Assembly: GCF_004310665.1 (NCBI RefSeq)
Contig: NZ_SIXF01000004.1
Coordinates: 1-64,000 of the forward strand
Direction of reading: 5' to 3'
Source: Pedobacter kyonggii
GTDB lineage: Bacteria; Bacteroidota; Bacteroidia; Sphingobacteriales; Sphingobacteriaceae
Length of the DNA: 64,000 nucleotides
Below, one piece after another: positions 44,472-53,500 of the stretch. Both the position numbers and the translations under genes were made by a program. A model generated the notes under the pieces. It had not been told where the DNA came from. It did not search any database and saw only the letters and a program-made list of their open reading frames with translations. How positions within the stretch are numbered: position 1 is the first letter of the stretch; each line of letters starts with the position of its first letter.

Positions 44472-45095
44472 ATGATTAAAGTAATTATTATAGATGACCA
44501 TCCTATTGTATCTGACGGATTGAAAAATCTGCTTACTAACCATGATGATATGGAAGTAATAGCCTGTTACGGTAATGGGCATAGGGGTTTGGAGGGGATA
44601 AACAATTTAAAGCCAAATGTGGTATTGCTTGATATTAGCCTGCCAGATATAAGCGGCGTAGAAATATGCAAACAGGTAAGAAAAACCGATAATCAAGTTG
44701 GTATTATTGCGCTGAGCATGCATAATGAACGGCCTGTAATTAAAAGTGTTTTACAAAGCGGTGCAAATGGTTATGTTCTTAAAAATTCTGTAGGTCAAGA
44801 GATCATATTGGCCATTCAGACCATTATAAGTGGCCAAAAATACCTGTGCACTAAATCGAAAGAGATTATGTACAGCCCACAAAAAGGCAATTTGGTAGAA
44901 ATACCACACATTACCCGTAGAGAAAAAGAAGTACTGGAGCTGGTAGGCAAAGGGCTAACCACAGGGCAAATAGCCACACACTTGTTTATCAGTCCTCATA
45001 CGGTAGAGAGCCACCGTAAAAATCTGATCGAAAAATTTGAAGCAGCCAGTATGTCGGCAGTGGTAAACCGAGCTATAAAGTATGGGCTGATATAA
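44472..45095 (+). CDS. NarL/FixJ-type response regulator
   Basis: A 207-residue regulator: receiver at 1-120 (IDDHPIVSDGLKNLL, phosphoacceptor D54 in VVLLDISLPD, NGYVLKNS) and a LuxR-type HTH at about 145-207 (ITRREKEVLELVGKGLTTGQ, SPHTVESHRKNLIEKF). The HisKA_3 kinase encoded convergently on the other strand 82 bases away is its likely partner. Confidence 0.93.
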   Translation: MIKVIIIDDHPIVSDGLKNLLTNHDDMEVIACYGNGHRGLEGINNLKPNVVLLDISLPDISGVEICKQVRKTDNQVGIIALSMHNERPVIKSVLQSGANGYVLKNSVGQEIILAIQTIISGQKYLCTKSKEIMYSPQKGNLVEIPHITRREKEVLELVGKGLTTGQIATHLFISPHTVESHRKNLIEKFEAASMSAVVNRAIKYGLI

Positions 45096-45177
45096 TGAAA
45101 AATCTTCTTATTGATAATCCATAAGATAGGATAGTAACGAGTAAATTGCTTATGTTAAAGATCTAAGGAAATAGTCG

Positions 45178-47169
45178 TTAAGCAGTAACATTTAATTCTA
45201 TATTAATAGAAGTGCCTGGTTTATTTTCGGCCGATAAAATTTCCATTTCACCATCTAAATAGGCTACCCTGTTTTTTATATTCTGAATGCCCATGCCTTT
45301 AGTTAAATAGGCGGGATCAAAACCCTTGCCATCATCTTCTATGGTAATATAAAATATATTATCGTTTTGCGAGCACTGCAACAAAATGTTTTTTGCCTCT
45401 GCGTGCTTAACGGCATTGTGCATTGCCTCTTGTATAATGCGATATATGCTAATTTGCTGTTGTGGCAAAAATGCATGTTTAGCGCCCAGGTATTTAAAAT
45501 CAATGTTCAGTTTTTCAGATGTTAGCGATGCGCACAAACCCCTTAATGATTCCTCCAGCCCAAATTTGAGCAACATTTCTGGCATCGTATCGTGCGCTAT
45601 CCGGCGCAGTTCATTTATCGAACCTTCCATTTGATCCATGATTTGGTACAGTTCAGCATCATCGTTGTTTTTATTTTTTGAGGCGTAATGAGAAAGATTG
45701 ATCTTGATTCCCGCAAGTGTTCCGCCTAATCCATCGTGCAAATCGCAGGCAATCCTGTTCTGTTCCTCTTCTTTGGCATTTAACATGGCCTGAACAATTT
45801 TTATTTTTTGCTTGCGGTCAAAATCTTCTATTTGTTGCCGGTGGTTTAAATCTTTTTGTATCGTTAATTTTTTACTGCTCCTATAAAAAAGCCATCCCAA
45901 AATGGCAACGATCAATAAAAACAAACAAGCTATACCAAATAACCAGCTTAATAGCTTGCTGTTTTTTGCCGATAGGTTTGCTTTTTCATTTTCGGCATTA
46001 AGGGCAATTATTTTTTTCTCTTTTTCTGCTGTTTTAAATTTTACTTCAAGTGCACTTATTTTTTGTTCAACCTCCTGGGCATTTATACTATCCTTTAATT
46101 TGCTATATTTTTTAAGCCAGGTATAGGCCATTTTACTGTTGCCTAATTTGCTGTAGGTTTCTGACAGTTCAAGGTAATAAATCAAATCATCCGAAGAGTG
46201 CTTATGTATAACAAGACCTTCTACATTTTTTCTTAAAACTGCTAAAGCTTTTTGATATGCTTTTTGCTTTGTGAACAGCCGATACATCTCTAAAGATAAA
46301 TTTCGCTCCATATTGTATTCTTTTGATTGTACAGCGAGCGCTTCCCCCTTTTTTAAAGCCTGCAATGCTTTGCCATATGCTTTGACTGCTGTATAATATG
46401 TTCCTTCTACTACATAGAATTTCATATAATTTATGGGGCTTGTAGTTTTAACAAGAAAAGCTTTAGCCTTGCCTAATTCTTTTTTTGCAGGTAATGTGCT
46501 GTTTTGAAATAAATAATTTCGACTAAGACTGATGTGGTTTTGGTACAATTCATTAATATATACGGTGGGTTGTTTTTCTAATAACGAAATAGACAACTGG
46601 AGATATTCCGCTGCTTTGTCGTATTGTTGGCAATCCATAAATATCATCGCTATATTATGATAATTCACCGCCAGATGCTGAACATTGCCTGTTTTTTTTA
46701 CCAGGGGAATCACTTTGTTTATGAAAATATCGATAGACGTAATGGAGTTGTCTTTTATACTGAATTCTAAAATGGCATATTTAGACCAACATTTGCTTCT
46801 GAAAAGAAATGCCTCTTTACTGCTAAATTTCGATAGCTGTTTGTCGGCCTCCAAATAGTTTGTTTCACTTTTTGAACCATTTGTCGAAAAATAATATCCG
46901 CCCAGATAATAATAGTAAAGCGCTTTAACATAAGGATATTTATCTCCATATTTTAAACCTTTTGCAAGGAAGTTTTTAGATTTTAAGGTATCGCTGTTTG
47001 ACCAATAATCTGATAAAAGGAATAATGAACGAGCTTTTACACTATCAGATTTGGTAGTTGCCAAAAGTTTCAACAAACTATCAGGGTAGCGTACATCGGT
47101 TATGGGCAATTGCGCAAATGATAGGTAAACGCAAACCATAAATAAACAGGATAGAGCGGTTTTTTTCAT
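45178..47169 (-). CDS. NarX-type sensor histidine kinase with TPR region
   Basis: A 663-residue kinase from the ATG at 47169 (MKKTALSCLF; the frame opens at 47196). Signal peptide to SFAQ, then about 370 residues of TPR-like helices, a coiled coil, a membrane helix (LFGIACLFLLIVAILGWLFY), HisKA_3 with H478 in NRIACDLHDGLGGTLAGI, and HATPase with HNAVKHAEAKNI and DDGKGFDP, plus MGIQNIKNRVAYL. It should phosphorylate the convergently encoded NarL-type regulator. Confidence 0.9.
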   Translation of the reverse strand: MKKTALSCLFMVCVYLSFAQLPITDVRYPDSLLKLLATTKSDSVKARSLFLLSDYWSNSDTLKSKNFLAKGLKYGDKYPYVKALYYYYLGGYYFSTNGSKSETNYLEADKQLSKFSSKEAFLFRSKCWSKYAILEFSIKDNSITSIDIFINKVIPLVKKTGNVQHLAVNYHNIAMIFMDCQQYDKAAEYLQLSISLLEKQPTVYINELYQNHISLSRNYLFQNSTLPAKKELGKAKAFLVKTTSPINYMKFYVVEGTYYTAVKAYGKALQALKKGEALAVQSKEYNMERNLSLEMYRLFTKQKAYQKALAVLRKNVEGLVIHKHSSDDLIYYLELSETYSKLGNSKMAYTWLKKYSKLKDSINAQEVEQKISALEVKFKTAEKEKKIIALNAENEKANLSAKNSKLLSWLFGIACLFLLIVAILGWLFYRSSKKLTIQKDLNHRQQIEDFDRKQKIKIVQAMLNAKEEEQNRIACDLHDGLGGTLAGIKINLSHYASKNKNNDDAELYQIMDQMEGSINELRRIAHDTMPEMLLKFGLEESLRGLCASLTSEKLNIDFKYLGAKHAFLPQQQISIYRIIQEAMHNAVKHAEAKNILLQCSQNDNIFYITIEDDGKGFDPAYLTKGMGIQNIKNRVAYLDGEMEILSAENKPGTSINIELNVTA

Positions 47170-47423
47170 TAAAAGCACGTAGATGATGAGTGTCAAACAT
47201 AGCTAAAACTATACAATTCAGCTATAATACCTGATAAACTTTTCTACTGTTCATTTCGAAACAAACATGGCAATAAAATTAAATATCCCCGAAATCAGGG
47301 ATATACACAGATATGTTCTAGTCTAACTTTGGATATCATATTATAAGGTGATTAGAAATTTAAAAAAGCCGGCAGAACCGTTAATTTATAATTGTAATAA
47401 TGAGCCAATAAAACTTTGAAAAA

Positions 47424-48032
47424 ATGATGAACAAAAGAATACCAAAAATACTGTTGGTTAAAATGTTGCTTTTAAGTTGTAGTATGATGGGCTATGCACA
47501 GAAAACCCCAGAATGGGTTCTTCCTGCTACTCCTTTTAATGAAGCAGAAACGGCCAAATTGATGGAAAAAGGAACGGCTACCATACAGGGAACTGCCACA
47601 TTGAAGAAAAAAGGAAAAGATAATTTTGGTGTTAAGGGAAGCCAGATTTTGCTATTCCCAGTAACACCTTATTTTACTGAATTTTTGGAGTTGAAGAAAA
47701 AATTTAATAGCCGTAAAAAACAGGCCTCTATGAGTCCTGTTGCATTTACTTACCGGGTAGAAGGCAGATTTTTGGATGATAAAGGAACGTTTCAGTTTAC
47801 CAACCTAAAACCAGGAAAGTATTATGCAATTAGCTGGATAGCCTTTGCCAGGCAAAAAACAGTTGCTGTTCAAACCGGCACAAGCACTTCTTATAATGTA
47901 TATGGATATGCTTTAGGCTCGTCGCCAATTTATGAAGATCAGCATTACGATGTTTTTATTGAAAATGAAGTACATGGGTTTGTTGAAGTTAAAGAAGCAG
48001 GCGCAGTAGTAAATGTAGTGGTGAGCAATTAA
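47424..48032 (+). CDS. Secreted protein with carboxypeptidase-regulatory-like character
   Basis: A 202-residue protein with a signal peptide (LLLSCSMMGYAQ). Mature segments ATIQGTATLKKKGKDNF, QILLFPVTPYF and GTFQFTNLKPGKYYAISW have the prealbumin-like pattern of carboxypeptidase-regulatory-like domains, but the match is weak. It is followed 12 bases later by the LRR protein gene, so the two are cotranscribed and probably both secreted. Confidence 0.55.
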   Translation: MMNKRIPKILLVKMLLLSCSMMGYAQKTPEWVLPATPFNEAETAKLMEKGTATIQGTATLKKKGKDNFGVKGSQILLFPVTPYFTEFLELKKKFNSRKKQASMSPVAFTYRVEGRFLDDKGTFQFTNLKPGKYYAISWIAFARQKTVAVQTGTSTSYNVYGYALGSSPIYEDQHYDVFIENEVHGFVEVKEAGAVVNVVVSN

Positions 48033-48044
48033 AGGAGAAAAATA

Positions 48045-48806
48045 ATGAAGAAAAGATATTTCTATTGGTGCCTCATCATTATTGGGGTGATAGTACCTTT
48101 TGGCGCTTTTGCCCAAACGATAAAAATTCCAGATCCAAATTTTAAGAAGAAGTTGATCGTTCTGGGGATAGATCTTAATGGAGACGGCGAAATTCAGCTT
48201 GCTGAAGCACAAAAAGCAACTAAGCTCAGTTTAGACCAGGCAGGTATCAGTTCGTTGGTGGGGATTAAAAGTTTTACGGACCTAAAAGAGCTAAGCTTTT
48301 GGAATAACCAGGTACAGGTACTGGATCTGGAAGGAATGAAAAACCTGGAAAATATTTTTGGCTACAACAACCAGATTCAGCGCGTTAACCTTAAGGGATT
48401 GATAAACCTCAAAAATTTATACATCCATCAGAATCAAATCAGTGTAATAGATTTTACAGGACTACAAAAGCTCGAAGATATAAATATGCTACAGAATGCA
48501 GTTAGTAAAGTGAGCATTTCAAATCTTCCAAAACTTGTGCGTATTGAGTTTCAAAAAAACAGGCTAACCGAGTTTAAAGTAACAGGATGCCCTGCGGTAA
48601 AACTGATCAGGTTAGCTGAAAATCAATTAACAAAATTAGATTTTAGCAAGTTTAAAGATCTTGAAGAATTGTCTCTTAGAGATAATCCTTTGGTTGAACT
48701 CGATATATATGGCTTAAGAAAACTTAAAGAGTTAGATTGTTCATACACCCTCTTAACCAATGTTAATATGAGCGGAACCGTAAGTTTAGGCAGAATGGAA
48801 TGGTAA
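48045..48806 (+). CDS. Secreted leucine-rich-repeat protein with an EF-hand-like loop
   Basis: A 253-residue protein with a signal peptide (LIIIGVIVPFGAFAQ), then an EF-hand-like loop IDLNGDGEIQLAEAQ (about residues 42-56) followed by about eight irregular leucine-rich repeats with 20-22 residues each (LKELSFWNNQVQVLDLEGM, LKNLYIHQNQISVIDFTGL, LEELSLRDNPLVELDIYGL). The last repeat ends abruptly at GRMEW. The layout resembles internalin-like surface proteins of Bacteroidota, often cell-surface binding proteins. No sorting domain is seen. Confidence 0.8.
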   Translation: MKKRYFYWCLIIIGVIVPFGAFAQTIKIPDPNFKKKLIVLGIDLNGDGEIQLAEAQKATKLSLDQAGISSLVGIKSFTDLKELSFWNNQVQVLDLEGMKNLENIFGYNNQIQRVNLKGLINLKNLYIHQNQISVIDFTGLQKLEDINMLQNAVSKVSISNLPKLVRIEFQKNRLTEFKVTGCPAVKLIRLAENQLTKLDFSKFKDLEELSLRDNPLVELDIYGLRKLKELDCSYTLLTNVNMSGTVSLGRMEW

Positions 48807-49158
48807 AGTTTCTCGAAATTTTCTGCTAACATGTGAAGAACAATCTCAATAAAAATCATAAAGATCAATTTCATATTTGCCAGCTTTTTTGATCATCGCT
48901 TAATTGAAGGTACTTGCGAATGCGCCTTTTATCTAAGTAATAAACTTAAAAAAGGGCCTTGCGAATATATTTTGGCAAAGAGAATGATGTTGCAGAACAA
49001 TGCAGTTAAGTTGCAGCCATGCTCAATGATGTTAAGTTAAGCGTTTTTAACCACAGATGCACACAGATAAACACGGATTTTCATATCTGTGTGCATCCTT
49101 CCTATCTGTGGTTAAATTATTATTGCTTGTGCAGGATGCCTAACTTAATAACATAAGC
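48807..49158. other. Intergenic region with a long palindrome
   Basis: No gene is supported. The main structure is the 71-base palindrome described separately at 49046-49116. The rest is AT-rich sequence between the convergent LRR gene and the EamA gene, without an obvious T-tailed terminator. Confidence 0.5.
49046..49116. repeat. 71-bp double-arm palindrome ('ACCACAGAT...ATCTGTGGT')
   Basis: Outer arms TTTAACCACAGAT / ATCTGTGGTTAAA (13 bp) and inner arms GATGCACACAGATA / TATCTGTGTGCATC (14 bp) fold into one long hairpin with small bulges. It is of the widespread dispersed 'ACCACAGATGCACACAGAT' type. It may terminate both convergent genes. Confidence 0.85.
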
Positions 49159-50061
49159 CTAACATTTTTTCTCCTTCGATACCATAAGCATTGCAAATGG
49201 TTTTGGCATTCTCCACTTAAGTTCAGAGATCAGCGTTGCCAAAAATATCATTCCACCTCCAATCAATAACCTTGATGTAATTTCTTCTCCCAAAATAAAG
49301 TGTGCTGCAAAGGCGCCGAAAATGGGTTCGAAAAGATAGATAATGGACACCCTTTCGGCGCTAATGTACTTTTGAGAAATATTCGATATGGTGTACATAT
49401 ATGCCGTTGAAAATAGTGCGCAAAAAATAATACCAATCCAAAATGTTTCTTGCTGAGGAATCCAGGTGGTGTTTCCTTGAATAAACGTTAATAGAAAGGT
49501 TAATAAGGCGCAAGTGGCAAACATAGGCACAATGGTAGGGATAATGTCGCCTGCCATCGATTCCTTTTCAATCTGGATGAGATATATGGCAAAACAAAAA
49601 GCACCGATAATGGTATATAAATCTCCGGTTCCAATACTGAATTTATCAGTAACCGATATTACAAAGAGACCAATTAGCGCTGTAAATGCCGCAATCCATA
49701 TTTTTAATGCTGCAGGTTTTCGATAAATAGCAAGTTTAATCACCGGGATCATTACAACGGTTATTCCCGCTACAAATGAACATTGCGATGCTGATGTATG
49801 TGTAATACCCAGTGTTTGCAAATAAATGCCAAGTACCAGCGGAATAGCTAAACTAGCGCCTGTTTTAATAGCGGTTGAATCGAGTTTCTTTACGTGTTTC
49901 CAAAAAATAACCGATAAAACCATTGTGGCGAGTAAAAAACGGTAGAACAAAAACAGAACAGGCTGGTGCTGTCCGATAGCAAGCTTGGTAACAGAAAATG
50001 AAATTCCCCAGAACGCGGTACCCAGTATCAATAAAATCAAAAAGAGGTTTCTTTTTTCCAT
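49159..50061 (-). CDS. EamA family transporter
   Basis: A 300-residue, ten-helix DMT-superfamily exporter (LGTAFWGISFSVTKLAI in repeat 1; LFEPIFGAFAAHFILGEEI in repeat 2). The start codon overlaps the stop of the GNAT gene (TGATG), so the pair is one operon. The divergent LysR regulator probably controls it, as is common for exporters of amino acids or drugs. The substrate is unknown. Confidence 0.88.
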   Translation of the reverse strand: MEKRNLFLILLILGTAFWGISFSVTKLAIGQHQPVLFLFYRFLLATMVLSVIFWKHVKKLDSTAIKTGASLAIPLVLGIYLQTLGITHTSASQCSFVAGITVVMIPVIKLAIYRKPAALKIWIAAFTALIGLFVISVTDKFSIGTGDLYTIIGAFCFAIYLIQIEKESMAGDIIPTIVPMFATCALLTFLLTFIQGNTTWIPQQETFWIGIIFCALFSTAYMYTISNISQKYISAERVSIIYLFEPIFGAFAAHFILGEEITSRLLIGGGMIFLATLISELKWRMPKPFAMLMVSKEKKC

Positions 50062-50606
50062 CAGGATACTTTTAATTCATTATCGTTAAGCAATACTTTT
50101 TTCATCATCAGATCTGTTTGTTCATCATCTCCAAGCCAAAACTTATGTTTGCCAAAAGGGGTAAAGCCATTTTTTTCGTAAAATCTTAATGCCCTGTAAT
50201 TTTCTTCCCATACGCCTAGCCATACATAACTGGCTTGCATTTCAAGCGCAATATCAATGGCTTTTTGATACAGTAGCTGACCAACTTTTTGACCGTAAAA
50301 TGCCTTCAAAAGGTAAATCCGCTCAATTTCAAGCGCATCAAGGTTTAGTTTTTCGGTTTGCGCTTGCCCGGTGTTGATCTTTAAATAGCCAATAACTTTT
50401 CCTTCATGCATCGCAAAATAAAACTGAGAATCCTGATTACTTAGTTCCGCTTTCAGTTTTTCATCCGAAAATCCTTTTTCGAGGTAATCTTTCATATTTT
50501 CCTCAGTGTTTACATCTGCGAAAGCTTCAGAAAATGTTGTTCTCCCAATCTCCTGTAATTTTTTGATATCAGCTGGTGTTGCCCTTTCGATTATGATCTG
50601 CTCCAT
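50061..50606 (-). CDS. GNAT-family N-acetyltransferase
   Basis: A 181-residue GNAT acetyltransferase with LEIERIYLLKAFYGQKVGQLLYQKA (acetyl-CoA binding, motif A with QKVGQ in place of the usual RxxGxG/A) and a C-terminal YVWLGVWEENYRALRFYEKNGF. The acceptor is unknown. It is first gene of the operon with the EamA exporter; acetylation followed by export of one compound is a plausible joint role. Confidence 0.88.
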   Translation of the reverse strand: MEQIIIERATPADIKKLQEIGRTTFSEAFADVNTEENMKDYLEKGFSDEKLKAELSNQDSQFYFAMHEGKVIGYLKINTGQAQTEKLNLDALEIERIYLLKAFYGQKVGQLLYQKAIDIALEMQASYVWLGVWEENYRALRFYEKNGFTPFGKHKFWLGDDEQTDLMMKKVLLNDNELKVS

Positions 50607-50657
50607 GGCACGAATGTAATAACTCTTTAAATGTAATAAAATGCTATTTTTTCATTT

Positions 50658-50680
50658 ATTAATGCGTATTTTGCATTAAT
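50658..50680. promoter_or_regulatory. LysR-type palindrome overlapping the lysR start codon
   Basis: A perfect inverted repeat ATTAATGC-N7-GCATTAAT lies between the divergent GNAT and lysR genes. It contains the T-N11-A form of a LysR recognition site. Its right arm includes the lysR ATG at 50679, a position suited to self-repression. Confidence 0.6.
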
Positions 50681-51545
50681 GGATCTTCAGCGAATCAAGT
50701 ATTTTTTGGCCCTGGCAGAACAACTTCATTATTGGAAAACGGCTGAAAAGGTAAATATCACGCAGTCAGCCTTAACCCGCCAAATTCAGTCGCTCGAAAA
50801 TGAATTGGGCCTGCAGCTTTTCGAACGTAATAAACGTAATGTGAAGCTCACCCCAGCGGGTAAATTTTTAAAAGAAAAATGGGAAGTGGAGTTAAGTGAG
50901 CTCGAATATATCCATCAGTTTGCAAAACAGATCCATTTAGGTGAGCGGGGAACCATTACCATTGCACATCCCGATTCCATATCGGCTTCTATCATGCCCG
51001 ATATTTTGGCCAAGATAACGCAAGCATTTCCGCAGCTTCAAATTAAGTTGGTACAGGTTTTATATGAAAATCAACTGGATTTTCTAAAGAACTATAAGAT
51101 TGATCTGGCCATTACGAGGGATATTACCAGTGAGCAGGGGATTAAATCAAAAAAGATATACTCCGATCACCTGGCGCTGGTGGTTCCGTTAGCACATTCT
51201 TTTAAACGATTTGAGGATTTATCTACGGAGAGCCTTAAAGCCCAAAAGTTTATCCTGCCCACTAAGGATGAGGGTAGTAGCTATAGCGAGATTATTCAGG
51301 CACTTTTCAAATCTTACGATTTTGTTCCGGATGTATTTCTACATTCCGAATTTGGATCTACGATTATTGCACTTGTACGGAAAGGCCTAGGGATAGCCAT
51401 TTTACCTGATTCTTATATGCACCACCAAAGTCCCGATCTACGGTTTATTCCCTTGCCCTTTAAAACCGATATATTAATCAATTGGCGTGCCGATGACCAC
51501 AATCCTGTGCTTGCGAATATTTTAAAACTTGTTTTTGGAGATTAA
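50679..51545 (+). CDS. LysR-family transcriptional regulator
   Basis: A 288-residue LTTR: N-terminal HTH (FLALAEQLHYWKTAEKVNIT, QSALTRQIQSLENELGLQLF, RNKRNVKLTPAG) and a C-terminal two-lobe effector domain. It is divergent from the GNAT-EamA operon, which is presumably its target, with a palindrome over its own start codon. Confidence 0.93.
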   Translation: MDLQRIKYFLALAEQLHYWKTAEKVNITQSALTRQIQSLENELGLQLFERNKRNVKLTPAGKFLKEKWEVELSELEYIHQFAKQIHLGERGTITIAHPDSISASIMPDILAKITQAFPQLQIKLVQVLYENQLDFLKNYKIDLAITRDITSEQGIKSKKIYSDHLALVVPLAHSFKRFEDLSTESLKAQKFILPTKDEGSSYSEIIQALFKSYDFVPDVFLHSEFGSTIIALVRKGLGIAILPDSYMHHQSPDLRFIPLPFKTDILINWRADDHNPVLANILKLVFGD

Positions 51546-52220
51546 ATAGGTTATGTCTGTTTAATCAGAAACTTTAAATCACAAATAATTGTTAATCAGT
51601 ATTTAATGCTTGCATGTTTTCATCCAGCTAGGCCATAGCAGGGTATCCTCGTTCGACTCAAATCCGGCCTAACAAATTTTTCGGGTTCCACTGACCCACC
51701 CAGCCCACTGGCTTCGAAAGAAAAATTTTCAGCCGGTGTTTTTTGTTTCTTTTTGACACCAAAAAGAAAGAGCCAATCGGCGGCGGCGAGCCGAGGCAAG
51801 ACTGCGCCTAGGGCAAAAGAAACCAATTATATGCCATTCATATTGGTTTTTATAAAGTAAATTATCCCTCAGGATGATAATATTTTTTTGTTTTCTCCTT
51901 AATTCAATAACATAGGATTCCACCTGCAAGGAATGACGACCACACTAATGGGTTGCCATTGGTAGCTTGTCGAAGGGTCAGCTTTAAATTCGTTTTGACA
52001 GCCCTACGGGACAATCTGTATAAGTTCTCATTTTAAACAGTTTCTTAAACTGTACTTGTATTTTAACATCTCCTGCATTCATTTTTAATCAAAAAAAACT
52101 TTTATAGCAGTATATAATTTACAATTTTTAAGCAAAAAAAGCATTCAGTTTAAATAACTTTGTTTTTCAATGAAAAAAATCGGAAATCGATTTGTCTTGT
52201 TTTAAACCAAATAATTTAAA
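51546..52220. other. Gene-free region before the ebo locus, with a dispersed repeat
   Basis: About 675 bases without a supported gene. From about 51625 to 51825 there is a repeat-type segment with CACCCAGCCCACTGGCTTCG and GACACCAAAAAGAAAGAGCC; such 'Lys/Pro-rich' false frames are frequent products of intergenic repeats. A fragment GGAATGACGACCACAC at about 51931 is the CGTCATTCC repeat type. The end of the region is AT-rich and carries a TAACTTTG box (52155-52162). Confidence 0.55.
52155..52162 (+). promoter_or_regulatory. Candidate -7 box of the ebo operon (TAACTTTG)
   Basis: TAACTTTG fits TAnnTTTG and lies 58 bases before the first gene (52221). The region further upstream is strongly AT-rich but has no clear TTTG at the -33 position, so this is tentative. 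Confidence 0.35.
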
Positions 52221-52601
52221 ATGCTTTTAATTATTCTCAACATTATTTTTTGCATCTCGTTTATAGGCTTTGCCTATGTAAATTTAAATGATAATGATGC
52301 TTTTCTTTGGGTGTCTATCTATCTCAGTGCGGCAATATGTTGCGGATTGGCTGCTGCTGGTAAATTTTATCCTTTCGCTTATCTGTTTTTAACTGCTTTC
52401 TACTTAATTTATGCTGCTATCCTGTTCTTCGCAAAAGATGGTGTACGAGATTGGATTACCAAATACAGACGCGAGAGCCTCGTGCAGAGTATGCAGGCTA
52501 CTAAACCTTATATCGAACAAACGAGGGAATTTTTTGGTCTATTGATTATTGCAGGTGCGTTGTTAATCAATTATTTTGCTTCGGCGGGTATCACCAGCTA
52601 A
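52221..52601 (+). CDS. TMEM220-family membrane protein
   Basis: A 126-residue integral membrane protein with four hydrophobic segments and the TMEM220 signature near the N-terminus (AYVNLNDNDAFLWVSIYLSA). Its role is unknown. It begins the ebo transcription unit: eboA follows after 15 bases in the same direction, and there is no gap larger than 30 bases from here to eboF. TMEM220-like genes in front of ebo genes would fit a membrane partner in the same pathway; that is inference. Confidence 0.8.
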   Translation: MLLIILNIIFCISFIGFAYVNLNDNDAFLWVSIYLSAAICCGLAAAGKFYPFAYLFLTAFYLIYAAILFFAKDGVRDWITKYRRESLVQSMQATKPYIEQTREFFGLLIIAGALLINYFASAGITS

Positions 52602-52616
52602 TAGATTTAATACTTT

Positions 52617-53474
52617 ATGAAAGGTGATGATAGGATGGCTATCCAAAAAGCTTTATCAGCTATTGTAAAAAGCAATGTAGATGCAGATGGCCAAAACTGG
52701 TTGGAAAGTATAACACAATCAGCTGGTCAAATCAATAAAATCAGCCAGGCATTTGTGATGGTGCCGCGCAAAACCGGAAAATCGCTTATTCAAGTTAACG
52801 ATAACCAAAAGGTTTTAATAGAAGAGGCTGGGATCAGTTATATTAGTAACTGGACTATCGATAGGCTTTGTCGCGTTTGGTTGCTGAGCACTTTAAATTC
52901 AATAGACCAGGAGAAACTTTACACAACCGTCGATCGGTTATTCCTGTCGGCAGAAATGAATGAGGCGGTGGCTTTGTATTCGGCCTTGCCGTTTTTAGCT
53001 CATCCCGAAATTTGGATAAAACGTTGTGCTGAAGGAATTAGGAGCAATATCGGGTCCGTTTTGGAAGCGATTATGGAAAACAATCCTTATCCTTCGGAAA
53101 ATCTGGATGAAGCCGCCTGGAATCAATTGGTGCTGAAAGCTTTTTTTACCGAAAAAAATATCAAGCTCATTATTGGTTTAGATAAACGTGCCAATCTGGA
53201 TCTTGCATTAACTTTGATTGATTATGCAAAAGAACGCTGGGCGGCCAAACGAACGGTAAACCCACAGCTTTGGCGCCTGGTTGGTAAATTTATCAATGCC
53301 GAGATTTTTGAGGCCCTGAAAATAGGTTTACAGCATTACGACCAAATTGAACAACGCGCTATTGCACTTGCTGTTGCACAGTCCGATTATCAGCCGGCAA
53401 AAGATTATATTAACACTTTTCCTGAACTTAAGTTGGCCCGATCAGAAGGGGACTTAAATTGGGATTCATTTTAA
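52617..53474 (+). CDS. eboA: EboA-family metabolite traffic protein
   Basis: A 285-residue soluble helical protein of the EboA family. Diagnostic blocks: RLCRVWLLSTLNSI, EMNEAVALYSALPFLAHPE, AIMENNPYPSENLDEAAWNQ, WNQLVLKAFFTEKNIK, GLDKRANLDLALTLIDYAK and ERWAAKRTVNPQLWRLVGKF. The C-terminal half is repeat-like helices. Its biochemical role is unknown; in Nostoc the ebo genes are needed to bring the scytonemin precursor to the periplasm. The start ATG at 52617 is followed by an alternative at 52632 (MAIQKAL). Confidence 0.93.
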   Translation: MKGDDRMAIQKALSAIVKSNVDADGQNWLESITQSAGQINKISQAFVMVPRKTGKSLIQVNDNQKVLIEEAGISYISNWTIDRLCRVWLLSTLNSIDQEKLYTTVDRLFLSAEMNEAVALYSALPFLAHPEIWIKRCAEGIRSNIGSVLEAIMENNPYPSENLDEAAWNQLVLKAFFTEKNIKLIIGLDKRANLDLALTLIDYAKERWAAKRTVNPQLWRLVGKFINAEIFEALKIGLQHYDQIEQRAIALAVAQSDYQPAKDYINTFPELKLARSEGDLNWDSF

Positions 53475-53500
53475 CCATTAAAAATTCAAAATAGAAATAT

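Noticed and set aside
51620-51929. Overlapping frames on the minus strand before the ebo locus
   Set aside because: They lie in a repeat-type stretch, have Arg/Ala/Leu-biased composition from a GC-rich repeat in an AT-rich genome, and show no protein-like features.
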